From Actinoplanes sp. N902-109 (lineage in GTDB: Bacteria; Actinomycetota; Actinomycetes; Mycobacteriales; Micromonosporaceae), in NCBI RefSeq assembly GCF_000389965.1, contig NC_021191.1, positions 3,659,501 through 3,723,500 of the forward strand: a DNA stretch of 64,000 bases, given 5' to 3'. Positions within the stretch are counted from its first letter, which is position 1, and each line of letters opens with the position of its first letter. Of this stretch, positions 1 to 8,375 are shown piece by piece. The notes below the pieces were generated by a model, which saw nothing but the letters and a program-made list of their open reading frames with translations, had not been told where the DNA came from and did not search any database. The translations under genes and the position numbers were made by a program.

Positions 1-371
1 TCGCCGGGGTGTTGCTGCACGTCACCCATGACCTGCGCGAGCGGGCCGTCGAGGTGGCCCGGTTGCGTGGCCTGGGCCTGACCGGGCGGCAGATCCGGAC
101 CGTGCTGCTCGGCCAGCACACCTTCGTCCTGCTCCCGCTGCTGGTCATCGGCGCTGTGGTCGGCTCACTGGCCACCGGGATCAGCACACCGCTGCTGATC
201 CGCTCGCAGACCGGCGCCGCACCCGTGCCCGGGGTGGTCGCGGTCTGGCCATGGGCCGCCGAGGCGATCCTGCTGCTGCTGCTCATGGCCGGGTGTGCGG
301 CCGCTGCCGGGAGCGTCAGCATGGTTCAGGCCCGCCGGGCCGGCGCTGCCCAGCTGCGGGTGGCGTCATGA
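1..371 (+). CDS. ABC transporter permease, FtsX/MacB type (C-terminal part, cut by window edge)
   Basis: Only the last ~120 codons lie in the window; the reading frame is open to the left edge. The visible part has an amphipathic stretch (RERAVEVARLRGLGLTGRQI) followed by two hydrophobic segments. That layout is typical of the C-terminal FtsX domain of MacB-type permeases, where a cytoplasmic loop precedes the last two membrane helices. The stop codon overlaps the ATG of the next permease gene (ATGA), so the two are translationally coupled. They are probably two permeases of one exporter whose ATPase lies upstream of the window. Substrate unknown. Confidence 0.75.
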   Translation, partial: AGVLLHVTHDLRERAVEVARLRGLGLTGRQIRTVLLGQHTFVLLPLLVIGAVVGSLATGISTPLLIRSQTGAAPVPGVVAVWPWAAEAILLLLLMAGCAAAAGSVSMVQARRAGAAQLRVAS

Positions 372-3082
372 CGGTGCGCCTCCTGCCCCCGCTGCACTGG
401 CCCAGCGTACGGGGCCGGGCGCGGGCCGATGCCGGGCCGTTGACGCTGGTGGCCATGGTGGTCGCGGCGGTCACGGTGCTGGCCGGTGCGGTGCCGATGC
501 TGCTGACCGGCACCGCGAACCAGGCCGTGCGGCAAGCGGTGCGCGAGGCCGGCGACCAGGCCGACATCAGGGTCAGCGGCGACTGGCCCGATGACGACGG
601 CAGCAGCGGCGGCCGACTGCGGGACCCGCGCTCCGCCACCTCCCTCGACGAACTGCGTGATCGCGCCCTCGACCAGCTCGGACCGCTGCGCGATCAGCTG
701 CAGGCGCCGATCGAACTGGCCACCGGTCCGTACCTGAAGATCGTCGGCGGCCGCGAGCCGCGCAGTTTCCGGCTCGGCTACGTGGCGCAGGCCACCGAGC
801 CGGCGGTCGTCTGGGTGTCCGGCGCCGCGCCCGGTCCCTCTGCTGATCAGCTGAACGCCGAGGTGCCCTACGACGACGACCCGTGGCCGGTGCAGGCCGG
901 GATCTCGGAGGCCACCGCGGCCCGGCTGGGGGCCGGGCCGGGCGACCGGCTGCGGCTGGAGGACATCAAGCGCAACCCCCGGGACGTACGGATCAGTGGC
1001 ATCTTCCGGCCGGTGAACCCCGGTGACCCGGTCTGGCAGGCGGCGCCGTGGCTGCTCGACCCACAGCTCGGTGCGGACGGTCCGGGCATGACCCGGTTCG
1101 GTGGCCTGCTCGACCGGCAGTCGCTGCCCGATGCGCGCATCGCGTTCACCAGCACGCAGGTGAGCAGGACCGTGCTGTTCCGTCCCGACGCCGCGCTGCT
1201 GACCCTCGAGTCGGCGCAGCGGATCGCGGCGGCAGTGCTGAACCTCAAGGCGACGTCGGGGTCCTCGGCGAGCCGTGATGGTGCCGCGCAGTGGTCCACC
1301 CAGCTCGACCGCGTTCTGCACGACGTACGCGAACGTGTCGAAGCGGCTCGGGCACAGGCATCGGTGCTGCTCAGCGCGGTGTTGCTGAGCACGGTGCTGG
1401 TCCTGTTGCTCGCCGCGCAGCTGCTGGCGGCCCGGCGCGGGGCGGCGCTGACCGTGGCCCGCCGGCGCGGGATGTCGCTGGCCGCGCTCGGCGCCGAGCT
1501 GCTGATCGAGTCGGTGGTGCTCACCGTGGCCGCGACTGCGGCGGGCGCGCTGATCGCGTGGGCCCTCGCCCACGGTGTCGCCTGGGGATGGCTGTTGCCC
1601 GCGGGATCCACCGCGGTGCTGGCCGGGCCCGCCTTCGGACTCGTCACGGCATACCGTGCCACCCGCGACAAGCGGGTGCCGGCCAACCGCAGTGCCCGGC
1701 GGTGGGCCGGGCGGACAACCGCCCTGCGCCGGCTGACCGCCGAGGTGGCGGTTGTCGCGACGGCTGCCATTGCGATGACGGTGTTGTATCAGCGCGGGGC
1801 GCTGCCGTCGGACGGTGGCACCGTGCTGCTACCGGCCTCCGCCCCGGCCCTGAGTGCTCTGACCGGGGCACTGGTGCTGGTGCGGCTGCTGCCCGCGATC
1901 CTCGGGCTGACTCTGCGGCAGGCGCTGCGGTCGACAAGGCCGCTGGCGGTGTTCGGGGCGGCGCGGGCGGCCTCCGCCGCGAAGCAGGTTCTGCCGGTGC
2001 TGGCTCTGGTCGCCGCCGCCGCGCTGGCGACGTTCGCACTGATCCTCAGCGGCACCGTCGGCGCCGGCCTCGCCGACGGCGCGTGGCGCAGTGTCGGCGC
2101 GGATGCCCGGGTGGACCTGCCGGAGCAGTCCGCCGCGATGACCGCCGCTCTGACCGAGCGGATCGCGGCTTCCCCCGGCGTCCGGCACGCGGTTGCTGCC
2201 CAGGTGAGCGAGTCCTCCTCGGTGGTGGTCGACGGTGCCACCCGGCAGGTACGGCTGACCGTTGTCGACAGCGCCGCCTACCGGGCTCTGCTCGCCGGCT
2301 CCGCGCGGCCGTCGCTGCCCGCGCTGCCCGCCACCGCCGGCACCGTCCCGGTGCTGATCCACTCGGCCGACGGCACGCTGCGGGCGGGCCGGACCCTCGA
2401 TCTGATCCGCGAGGACAAGCCCGCGGTCCAGCTCACCGCGGTCACCACGACCACGGCGCTGGGCGGCACCGGCGACGAGGTGCTGGCCGACGCGGCGACG
2501 CTGGCCGCCGCGGGCGTCGCGGTCCAGCCGAACACGATCTGGGTCACCGGGCCGGGGGCGGCTGCCGCAGCGACCACCGCCGTGGCCGGTGACACCGGGG
2601 CGAGCGTCGTCATCCGCGCCGACGTGCTGCGCGAACGCCGCGGCGCACCGCTGGTCGCGGGGCTGGTCCGGCTCGCCGCAGCCGCAGCGGGCATCCTGCT
2701 GGTGCTCAGTCTGCTGGGTCTTGCGCTCGGTGCGGCGGCCGGTGCACCGGAACGCTGGCAGACGCTGAGCCGGTTGCGGACGCTCGGGTTGCGAACCCGG
2801 GAAGCCCGCCGGGTCGCTGTCGGGGAGCTGCTGCCGCTCGCTCTGGTCGCGGCCCTGGGCGGCCCGGCGCTGGGTGTCCTGCTCGCTGTGCTCACCGTGG
2901 GGCCGCTCGGGCTGCGGGTGCTGACCGCTCAGGCCGCCGACCCGGAGCTGGTCCTGCCGTGGGCGGGCGTGGCGGGTGTCGCCGTCGCGCTCCCGGTCAT
3001 GGTGCTGGCCGTGGTGCGGGTCGAGGCGGCGGTCCGTCGGCGCAACCGCTTGAGCGAGGTCCTGCGGGTCGGCGGCGGGTGA
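368..3082 (+). CDS. FtsX-like ABC transporter permease (904 aa)
   Basis: A large membrane protein whose start I place at the ATG overlapping the previous stop; the longer open frame begins inside the upstream gene. It has an N-terminal membrane helix (~residues 20-45), a ~270-residue extracytoplasmic domain, a first block of helices around 340-440, a second extracytoplasmic part, and terminal helices from ~770 onward containing the FtsX-like segment RLRTLGLRTREARRVAVGEL. The duplicated FtsX arrangement and ~900-residue length fit actinobacterial permeases that work with a separate LolD/MacB-like ATPase. These usually handle antimicrobial peptides or lipids or act in envelope stress, but nothing in the sequence fixes the substrate. 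Confidence 0.8.
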   Translation: MTVRLLPPLHWPSVRGRARADAGPLTLVAMVVAAVTVLAGAVPMLLTGTANQAVRQAVREAGDQADIRVSGDWPDDDGSSGGRLRDPRSATSLDELRDRALDQLGPLRDQLQAPIELATGPYLKIVGGREPRSFRLGYVAQATEPAVVWVSGAAPGPSADQLNAEVPYDDDPWPVQAGISEATAARLGAGPGDRLRLEDIKRNPRDVRISGIFRPVNPGDPVWQAAPWLLDPQLGADGPGMTRFGGLLDRQSLPDARIAFTSTQVSRTVLFRPDAALLTLESAQRIAAAVLNLKATSGSSASRDGAAQWSTQLDRVLHDVRERVEAARAQASVLLSAVLLSTVLVLLLAAQLLAARRGAALTVARRRGMSLAALGAELLIESVVLTVAATAAGALIAWALAHGVAWGWLLPAGSTAVLAGPAFGLVTAYRATRDKRVPANRSARRWAGRTTALRRLTAEVAVVATAAIAMTVLYQRGALPSDGGTVLLPASAPALSALTGALVLVRLLPAILGLTLRQALRSTRPLAVFGAARAASAAKQVLPVLALVAAAALATFALILSGTVGAGLADGAWRSVGADARVDLPEQSAAMTAALTERIAASPGVRHAVAAQVSESSSVVVDGATRQVRLTVVDSAAYRALLAGSARPSLPALPATAGTVPVLIHSADGTLRAGRTLDLIREDKPAVQLTAVTTTTALGGTGDEVLADAATLAAAGVAVQPNTIWVTGPGAAAAATTAVAGDTGASVVIRADVLRERRGAPLVAGLVRLAAAAAGILLVLSLLGLALGAAAGAPERWQTLSRLRTLGLRTREARRVAVGELLPLALVAALGGPALGVLLAVLTVGPLGLRVLTAQAADPELVLPWAGVAGVAVALPVMVLAVVRVEAAVRRRNRLSEVLRVGGG

Positions 3083-3121
3083 TCGAGCCGGTCCAGCGGC
3101 ACCGGTGGCCCGGCTCCGGTG

Positions 3122-3157
3122 CCGCTCAGCCCGCTCAGCCCGCTCAGCCCGCTCAGG
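3122..3157. repeat. Four tandem copies of a 9-bp unit (CCGCTCAGC)
   Basis: The unit CCGCTCAGC occurs at 3122-3130, 3131-3139 and 3140-3148, with a fourth copy differing in its last base at 3149-3157. It lies between the convergent ends of the permease gene and the GH30 gene, and the GH30 stop codon (3153-3155 on the minus strand) falls inside the last copy. It may be a slippage-prone spacer; no function is evident. Confidence 0.8.
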
Positions 3158-4826
3158 CCACGGTGCAGGGAACGCCGTTGAGGCTGAAAGCCGCCGGTGC
3201 GGCGGTGTTGCCGGTGTGGGTGGCCTGGAAGCCGATGGCGACCGTGGCTCCCGGCGCGATGGTGGCGTTGTAGCCGGCGTTGGTGGCGCTCACCTGACCG
3301 CTGGCCGGGGAGAAGGTGGCGTTCCAGCCGGAGGTGATGGTCTGGCCGCTGGGCAGCGTGAAGGTCAGCGTCCAGCCGTTGATCGCCGTGCTGCCGGTGT
3401 TGGTGATGCTGATGTCGGCGGTGAAGCCGGAGTCCCAGCTGCTCACGGTGTAGCTCACCCGGGGCGCGGTGCCGGGCGGGGGCGTCACGCTGGGGGTGAC
3501 ACTGGGGGTGACACTGGCGGACGGGCTGGGCGACGAGCCGCCGCCGATGGTGGTCACGAGGGTCATCGCGCTGCGCGCGGGCAGGGTGACCGTGACCGAG
3601 CCGTTCGTCATGGTCAGCGCGCTCTGGGGTGCGACGTTGCGGCTGGCGTCGGTCAGCCAGTTGGCCACGGTGCCGGATGTGCTGGTGCCGGCCAGGGTGA
3701 ACTGCTGGCTCACCGCCGAGGTGTTCTTGTTGACCGCGACGATGACGACGGTGCTGCCGTTCCGGTACGCCGACACGAAGACGTTCGTGGCCGGGTTGGC
3801 GGTCGCGTCGATGCGGGTGTAGCCGGGGCGGACGAACCGGGCGAAGTGTGCCATCATCGCGCCGCGCTTGCTGATCTGGCCGTCCTCGCGCATCGGTCCG
3901 TAGCTGCGCCGCAGATACCACCAGACGTACGCCTGGAACTCGGCGTCCACCATCGCGTGGTGGATGTGCTCGCCCACGTCGAGCGCCTCGGGCCAGGCGT
4001 CCGCCGAGTTGGCGTTGCTGTTGGGGTAGTAGACCTCGGTCATCCAGAGTTCTTTGCCCGCGCCCTTCTGCTTGAACAGGGGGTACGGGAAATTGGCGTA
4101 CGGCGTGCCGTAGAGGTGGGCGCCGATGATGTCGACGTTGGCGAGCGCCGTGGGGTCGTTGAGGATGGGGTCCGACATGGACTTGACGTACTGGAACGAC
4201 TCGGGCGCGATGACCTTGGTGCTGATCGAGCCGGCGTTCTCCCGGAGGAACTTCACGATCTCGGTCGAGGTCCACCAGGTCCAGTCGGTGGCGTAGTCGG
4301 GTTCGTTCTGCACCGAGATGGCGTACAGGTTCACCCCGTTGGTGCGCAGGTAGGCGGTGAAGTCGTTGAGGTACTGGGCGTAGGCGCCGTACGAGGAGGC
4401 CTTGAGCCGCTTGGCGTTGGTCTGGCTGCCGTGGGTGAACGTCTCGGTCATGCTGGCCGGCGGGTTCCACGGCGAGGCGAAGACGGTCGCCCCGAGCTCG
4501 ACCGCGCGCCTGGCCGTCGCCAGCTCGTTGCCCCACGCCGACTGGGTCTCGGCCACCGGGATTCTGAGCAGGGAGAAGCCGAGCTGGCCCTCGCCGGTGC
4601 TGAACGCCGTCGTGCGCTGAGCCGCGGTCAGGTCGCCCATCCACGCCGCGTGGACCATCGCGCCGAAGCCCTTGATGGTCTGCTTCGGGGCGGCCGGGTT
4701 GATGTTCGCCGCCGCCGCCGAGGCGTCCGTGGCCGCGATGACGGACGCCGTCACCGTCACGATCGGTACGGCCCCCAGCGTGGTCAGAACGGTGCGGCGG
4801 CTCAGCATCTTTCCGTGTTCGGGCAC
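3153..4826 (-). CDS. Exported GH30 (subfamily 8-like) glucuronoxylanase with C-terminal CBM2
   Basis: An exported endo-xylanase expected to cut glucuronoxylan. I choose the GTG at 4826 because AGGAG lies 7 nt upstream; an inner ATG at 4808 is possible. The N terminus carries a twin-arginine-like signal (LSRRTVLTTLG). The catalytic barrel spans ~40-430, with the acid/base Glu in SVQNEPDYATDW (~residue 175) and the nucleophile Glu in LWMTEVYYPN (~264). The segment YLRRSYGPM followed by GQISKRG resembles the GH30_8 glucuronoxylanase loop that binds the glucuronic acid branch. A Ser/Thr/Pro linker (~435-460) joins a cellulose-binding CBM2-like module (~460-557). An imperfect palindrome upstream may be its operator. 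Confidence 0.93.
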   Translation of the reverse strand: MPEHGKMLSRRTVLTTLGAVPIVTVTASVIAATDASAAAANINPAAPKQTIKGFGAMVHAAWMGDLTAAQRTTAFSTGEGQLGFSLLRIPVAETQSAWGNELATARRAVELGATVFASPWNPPASMTETFTHGSQTNAKRLKASSYGAYAQYLNDFTAYLRTNGVNLYAISVQNEPDYATDWTWWTSTEIVKFLRENAGSISTKVIAPESFQYVKSMSDPILNDPTALANVDIIGAHLYGTPYANFPYPLFKQKGAGKELWMTEVYYPNSNANSADAWPEALDVGEHIHHAMVDAEFQAYVWWYLRRSYGPMREDGQISKRGAMMAHFARFVRPGYTRIDATANPATNVFVSAYRNGSTVVIVAVNKNTSAVSQQFTLAGTSTSGTVANWLTDASRNVAPQSALTMTNGSVTVTLPARSAMTLVTTIGGGSSPSPSASVTPSVTPSVTPPPGTAPRVSYTVSSWDSGFTADISITNTGSTAINGWTLTFTLPSGQTITSGWNATFSPASGQVSATNAGYNATIAPGATVAIGFQATHTGNTAAPAAFSLNGVPCTVA

Positions 4827-4944
4827 GTTCGTTCTCCTGGAGGTCGGAGCCGGGTGGGGATGATGTCCGGCGGACCACGATGGCGTCCTGACGGAGAGGA
4901 ACTGCTGCCCGTGGCGGGGCGGGGGTGCGGCAGCCGGGTCATCT

Positions 4945-4967
4945 GTTACCGCTAAGTTAACGGTCAC
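4945..4967. promoter_or_regulatory. Imperfect 23-bp palindrome upstream of the xylanase gene (LacI-type operator candidate)
   Basis: The arms GTTACCGCTAA and TTAACGGTCAC flank a central G and match at nine of eleven positions. The site lies ~120 bp upstream of the GH30 start codon in a 208-bp gap and is locally AT-rich against a very GC-rich background. Odd-length palindromes centred on a short core are common for sugar-responsive LacI-family repressors. The regulator is not encoded next door, so the assignment is an inference. Confidence 0.45.
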
Positions 4968-5035
4968 AACGCCGGTCGTCAAATGATGCCCGTCTATATG
5001 TCCCGGTCCCGGTGCCGGTCCCGCCCCGCGCCGGA

Positions 5036-5584
5036 TCACTCCGGGATGACGTACGCCGCGGAGCTGGTGGTGTCGTAGGCGACGCCGTTCTTGTCGGCGT
5101 GGTGGACGCAGGTCACCGTGATGGTGCGGATCGCAGCCGGGACGCCGCTGGTGGGAATGATCGGGGACCAGAACGTCACGTCGACGAGCGCGCCGTTGTT
5201 CTCCGAGTCGTAGTCCGTCGTGGTGTAGCCGAGCGGGCTGGCGGCGGTGCAGCGCACGTTGATGTAGTCGGCGTCGACCCGGTCGTTGCCGGCGTTGGCC
5301 AGCCGGGAGTAGCCGCGGACCTTGACGCCGCCGGTGCGGTAGGGCCAGGTGCCCTCGTTCGCCGACTTCTCCAGGTTGATGACGCCCTGCAGGGTGTAGA
5401 CGGGAGCAGTGCCACCGCCACCGCCCCCGCCACCGCCGGGCTGTCCGCAATCGTCGATGGTGGCGTCCGTTTCGACGGGCATGTCGGGGCAGACCGGGAA
5501 GGCTTGTGCGGGCGCGGCTGCCAGGCCGGTGGCGCCGAGCCCCGCCACCAGCGCGGCGATGGCTCGTACGGTGCGTGTGGACAC
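5036..5584 (-). CDS. Small exported protein of unknown function (182 aa)
   Basis: GTG start at 5584 with AGGAG 5 nt upstream. A clear signal peptide (residues 1-28, alanine-rich, ending near PAQA) is followed by a short segment with two cysteines, a run of about nine glycines (~51-59) and a ~120-residue region likely rich in beta strands with two more cysteines. It lies downstream of the GH30 gene's promoter but has its own signals and faces the same way. I do not recognise a named family. The Gly run looks like a flexible linker separating an N-terminal motif from a small extracellular domain. Confidence 0.75.
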   Translation of the reverse strand: MSTRTVRAIAALVAGLGATGLAAAPAQAFPVCPDMPVETDATIDDCGQPGGGGGGGGGTAPVYTLQGVINLEKSANEGTWPYRTGGVKVRGYSRLANAGNDRVDADYINVRCTAASPLGYTTTDYDSENNGALVDVTFWSPIIPTSGVPAAIRTITVTCVHHADKNGVAYDTTSSAAYVIPE

Positions 5585-5766
5585 ACGATCTCCTGTCGTT
5601 CACCGCGCGAGCTTGATTGCTCTTCGCGGTTGCGTGAAGACAGAAAGTAGTTGCCTGGGCGCAACAGAGGCAATGACCCGTTTCGATCCGCGGAGGCGCC
5701 GACCGGGCCATGTCACCCCCTCACGAATCGACCGCCCGGCCGATGGCCGGGCGGCGTCGCGTGCTG

Positions 5767-6234
5767 TCAGCCGCTGTGCAACGGGAACGTCGCCCAGATG
5801 TGCTTGGTGGTGCTGGTCGCGTACCAGCCCACCTCGAGCGAGAACGAACGGGCGAGCTGCAGTCCGCGCCCGCCGGCGTGGGTGGGCCGGGTGTCCGCCA
5901 GTTCCGGCACGGTGCGCAGGTCGTGGTCGGCGACGTCGAGGACGAAGCAGTCCCTGCCGCGCAGCAGCCGGACCTCGGTGGGGGGCCGGCCGTGCACGAT
6001 CCCGTTGGTGGCCAGTTCCGTCGCGACCAGGATCATGCGTTCCAGCACATCGCCGACGCTGTCGCCGGCAAGCAGCGGGTGGCCGGTCAGCGCCTCATGG
6101 AGGGCGGCGCGCAGCTGCCGTAGCTGGGTGCCGTCGTCGAGGACCCAGACGTGCAGTTCCTCGGCTTCCGGTGGGGGTGGCGACGTCTGCAGCTCGGGCA
6201 CTGCTGAGGGATGCCCGCAGCCCGGTGCTCGCAA
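5767..6234 (-). CDS. RsbW-like HATPase (anti-sigma/regulatory histidine-kinase-like ATP-binding protein)
   Basis: A 155-residue single-domain ATP-binding protein of the GHKL fold. The N box is visible as LVATELATNGIVHG (~70-83), the G1 region as LDVADHDL (~98-105), and the G2 glycine cluster as HAGGRGLQLA (~118-127). Such free-standing domains in actinomycetes act as anti-sigma factors or serine kinases in partner-switching systems, but no sigma factor or antagonist gene lies beside it. The start is uncertain: TTG at 6234 has GGGAG upstream, while a GTG at 6201 would give a shorter protein that keeps the whole domain. Confidence 0.82.
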   Translation of the reverse strand: MRAPGCGHPSAVPELQTSPPPPEAEELHVWVLDDGTQLRQLRAALHEALTGHPLLAGDSVGDVLERMILVATELATNGIVHGRPPTEVRLLRGRDCFVLDVADHDLRTVPELADTRPTHAGGRGLQLARSFSLEVGWYATSTTKHIWATFPLHSG

Positions 6235-6335
6235 GCATCTCCCGGCCGGAAAAGATCATCTTTCTCCGCTCGCTGCCCCCTTCCCGGCCGGGACCAACGG
6301 TAGACGTACCGCCGGTTACGTGAAAAAGTGCGGTG

Positions 6336-6905
6336 ATGGGCCGGCTCAAGCAACCCGAGATCCGCGAGCGCATCCTCGAGGACTGCGTCGACCACGCCCT
6401 CGCACACGGGCTGCCCGACCGCCTCGAACCCTTCGTCCGGGCGTCCGGCAGCTCGACGCGCATGCTGATCTACCACTTCGGCACCCGCGACGCACTGCTG
6501 CGGGAGGTGCTGCGCCGAGCCCGGCAACGCCAGCGTGACTTCTACGGTGTACTGCTCGCCCCGCGCCCCGGCGAGCCCTATCCGGCCACCCTGCGCCGGA
6601 TGTGGCAGGCCATGACCGGTCCCGAGGGCCGCCCGTACCTCACCATCTTCAGCAGGCTGCGGGAGGATGCCGAACAACAGCTGTGGCCCGGTTTCCGCCG
6701 TACGGCCACCACGGACTGGCTGCGGCCCTTCGAGGACGGCTTGCGCAGCATCGGCCGCCCCGAGCTGGCCACCCTCGTGCTGGCCGTCATCCGTGGCCTG
6801 CTGATGGACATCGACGCCACCGGCGACATGCCGCGCGCCGATCGTGCCTTCGACGACTTCCTGACGGCGCTTTCCGGCATGGCCGCCACCACCGGCAGTC
6901 GTTGA
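6336..6905 (+). CDS. TetR/AcrR family transcriptional regulator
   Basis: A 189-residue regulator with an N-terminal helix-turn-helix (~8-55, including SSTRMLIYHFGTRDALL, the usual recognition-helix plus Y-x-F-G-x-K/R-x-x-L signature) and an all-helical C-terminal ligand domain. A GTG directly before the chosen ATG is an equally possible start. It runs convergently towards the next TetR gene and diverges from the RsbW-like gene across ~100 bp, so its own operator is probably in that gap. Target and ligand cannot be deduced. Confidence 0.85.
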   Translation: MGRLKQPEIRERILEDCVDHALAHGLPDRLEPFVRASGSSTRMLIYHFGTRDALLREVLRRARQRQRDFYGVLLAPRPGEPYPATLRRMWQAMTGPEGRPYLTIFSRLREDAEQQLWPGFRRTATTDWLRPFEDGLRSIGRPELATLVLAVIRGLLMDIDATGDMPRADRAFDDFLTALSGMAATTGSR

Positions 6906-6938
6906 GGAGCAGAGGAGCGCCGGCCTGACCGGTTGCCG

Positions 6939-7511
6939 TCACGGGGAGTGTCCCGGGAGGCTGACGGCTCCGCGGACGGCGGCGGCCAGGCTGGTGCGCC
7001 GGCGGTCGTGGTCCCGGCGCGGGTCGTGCGCGGTGGCGGCGTGGATCAGGCTGGTCGGGGACCAGGTCAGGGCCAGGGCGATGACGAGCGCGTGCACGTC
7101 GGCGGCGGGGATGTCGGTCCGCACCATGCCGTCCTTCTGGGCGCGCTGCACCGCCTCGACCTTGGCCGGGTCCGCGGGGAACAGGGGGCCGTCCGGGGTG
7201 ACCTCCAGCCGGGCCCACATGGAGAGCCGGACGATCTGCGGCCGGGTCAGGTACACGTCGTACAACCGCACGGCGTAGCCGGGCAGGTCCGTGGCATCCA
7301 GCGGGACCTGGTCGACGACGCCCCGCACCACGTCGGCCAGCACGGCGTCGAACAGGCCTTCCTTGCTGCCGTAGTAGGCGTACATCTGGTTCTTGCTGAC
7401 CCGGGCCTGCTGCGAGATGCGGTCGACCCGGGCGCCGGCGATGCCGTGGGCGGCGAACTCGGTGGCGGCGGCGTCCAGGAGGCGGCGCTTGCCGGCTTCG
7501 GTGCGGTCCAT
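6939..7511 (-). CDS. TetR family repressor, divergent from an SDR gene
   Basis: A 190-residue TetR protein with HTH at ~8-55 (RVDRISQQARVSKNQMYAYY followed by GSKEGLF) and a C-terminal domain resembling TetR_C. Its ATG at 7511 is only 14 bp from the first of two palindromic operators, and the divergent SDR starts at 7599. This is the classic arrangement of an autoregulated repressor controlling a divergent enzyme gene, so induction of the SDR by its substrate or a related small molecule is expected. The ligand is unknown. Confidence 0.88.
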   Translation of the reverse strand: MDRTEAGKRRLLDAAATEFAAHGIAGARVDRISQQARVSKNQMYAYYGSKEGLFDAVLADVVRGVVDQVPLDATDLPGYAVRLYDVYLTRPQIVRLSMWARLEVTPDGPLFPADPAKVEAVQRAQKDGMVRTDIPAADVHALVIALALTWSPTSLIHAATAHDPRRDHDRRRTSLAAAVRGAVSLPGHSP

Positions 7512-7524
7512 GTCACCACGCTAT

Positions 7525-7538
7525 ACGAACCAGTTCGT
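7525..7538. promoter_or_regulatory. TetR operator, copy 1 (ACGAAC-CA-GTTCGT)
   Basis: A perfect 6-2-6 inverted repeat whose core is identical to the centre of copy 2. It sits 14 bp upstream of the TetR start codon and probably overlaps the TetR promoter. Confidence 0.8.
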
Positions 7539-7550
7539 TTCTGAGGTAGC

Positions 7551-7578
7551 GTGCGATACGAACCAGTTCGTATCGCAC
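7551..7578. promoter_or_regulatory. TetR operator, copy 2 (perfect 13-2-13 palindrome)
   Basis: The arm GTGCGATACGAAC, spacer CA and its exact reverse complement form a perfect 28-bp palindrome. Its centre is 33 bp from the centre of copy 1, about three helical turns, so two repressor dimers would bind the same DNA face. It lies 20 bp before the SDR ATG and would block that promoter. Confidence 0.85.
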
Positions 7579-7598
7579 GGGGTATCGAAGGAGCAGGA

Positions 7599-8360
7599 AT
7601 GGAACCGCAAGCACTCGCCGGTACGGTGGCCCTGGTCACCGGCGCGAGCAGTGGCATCGGGCAGCAGATCGCCGAGGACCTCGCCCGGCAGGGCGCCGCC
7701 GTAGCCCTGGTCGCGCGGCGCACGGACCGCATCGAGGCGCACGCCGCCCGGCTGCGGGCCGGCGGGGCCCGGGCGGAGGCGTTCCCCGCGGACGTCACCG
7801 ACGTCGCTGCCGGGGACCTGATCGAGCAGGTGATCGCGCGGATGGGCCGGCTCGACACGCTGGTGCACGCGGCCGGCGTCATGCTCGTCGGGCCGGCGGT
7901 CGAAGCCGACGTGGCGGAGTGGCGGCGCACCATCGACCTGAACGTGTCCGCGGTGCTGGAGCTGACCCATGCGGCGCTGCCGCACCTGCGGCAGGCGGCG
8001 CAGACCTCAGCGCGCCGGGTGGCCGACCTCGTCACGATCAGCTCGGTGGCGGGCCGGACGGCGTTCGGCGGTGCGGCCGTCTACAGTGCCTCGAAGTTCG
8101 CCGTCACCGCGTTCAGCGAGGCGTTGCGCCAGGAGCTCGGCCGCGACCACGTACGGGTCTCGGCCGTCGAGCCGGGCGCGGTGGACACCGAGCTGACCGC
8201 GCACATCCGCGACGGCGTCCGCGAGGCGCAGCAGGCCTGGTACGCCTCGCTGGAGACGCTGCAGGCCCGCGATGTCGCCGAAGCGGTCACGTTCGTGGTG
8301 ACCCGGCCCCGGCATGCGGCGGTCGCCGAGGTGCGCATCCTGCCGACCGAGCAGCAGTGA
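7599..8360 (+). CDS. Short-chain dehydrogenase/reductase (SDR)
   Basis: A 253-residue classical SDR. It shows the NAD(P)-binding TGASSGIG motif (~13-20), an HAAG segment in place of NNAG (~88-91), catalytic Ser in TISSVAG and Tyr/Lys in YSASK (~160-164). I choose the ATG at 7599 because GGAGCAGG precedes it; the longer open frame starts inside the operator palindrome. It is under the divergent TetR gene and ends 15 bp from the convergent FAH-family gene. Substrate unknown. The Arg-rich segment after beta-2 (VARRTDR) suggests NADP preference. Confidence 0.88.
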   Translation: MEPQALAGTVALVTGASSGIGQQIAEDLARQGAAVALVARRTDRIEAHAARLRAGGARAEAFPADVTDVAAGDLIEQVIARMGRLDTLVHAAGVMLVGPAVEADVAEWRRTIDLNVSAVLELTHAALPHLRQAAQTSARRVADLVTISSVAGRTAFGGAAVYSASKFAVTAFSEALRQELGRDHVRVSAVEPGAVDTELTAHIRDGVREAQQAWYASLETLQARDVAEAVTFVVTRPRHAAVAEVRILPTEQQ

Positions 8361-8375
8361 CCGGCGCCGCGTGCG

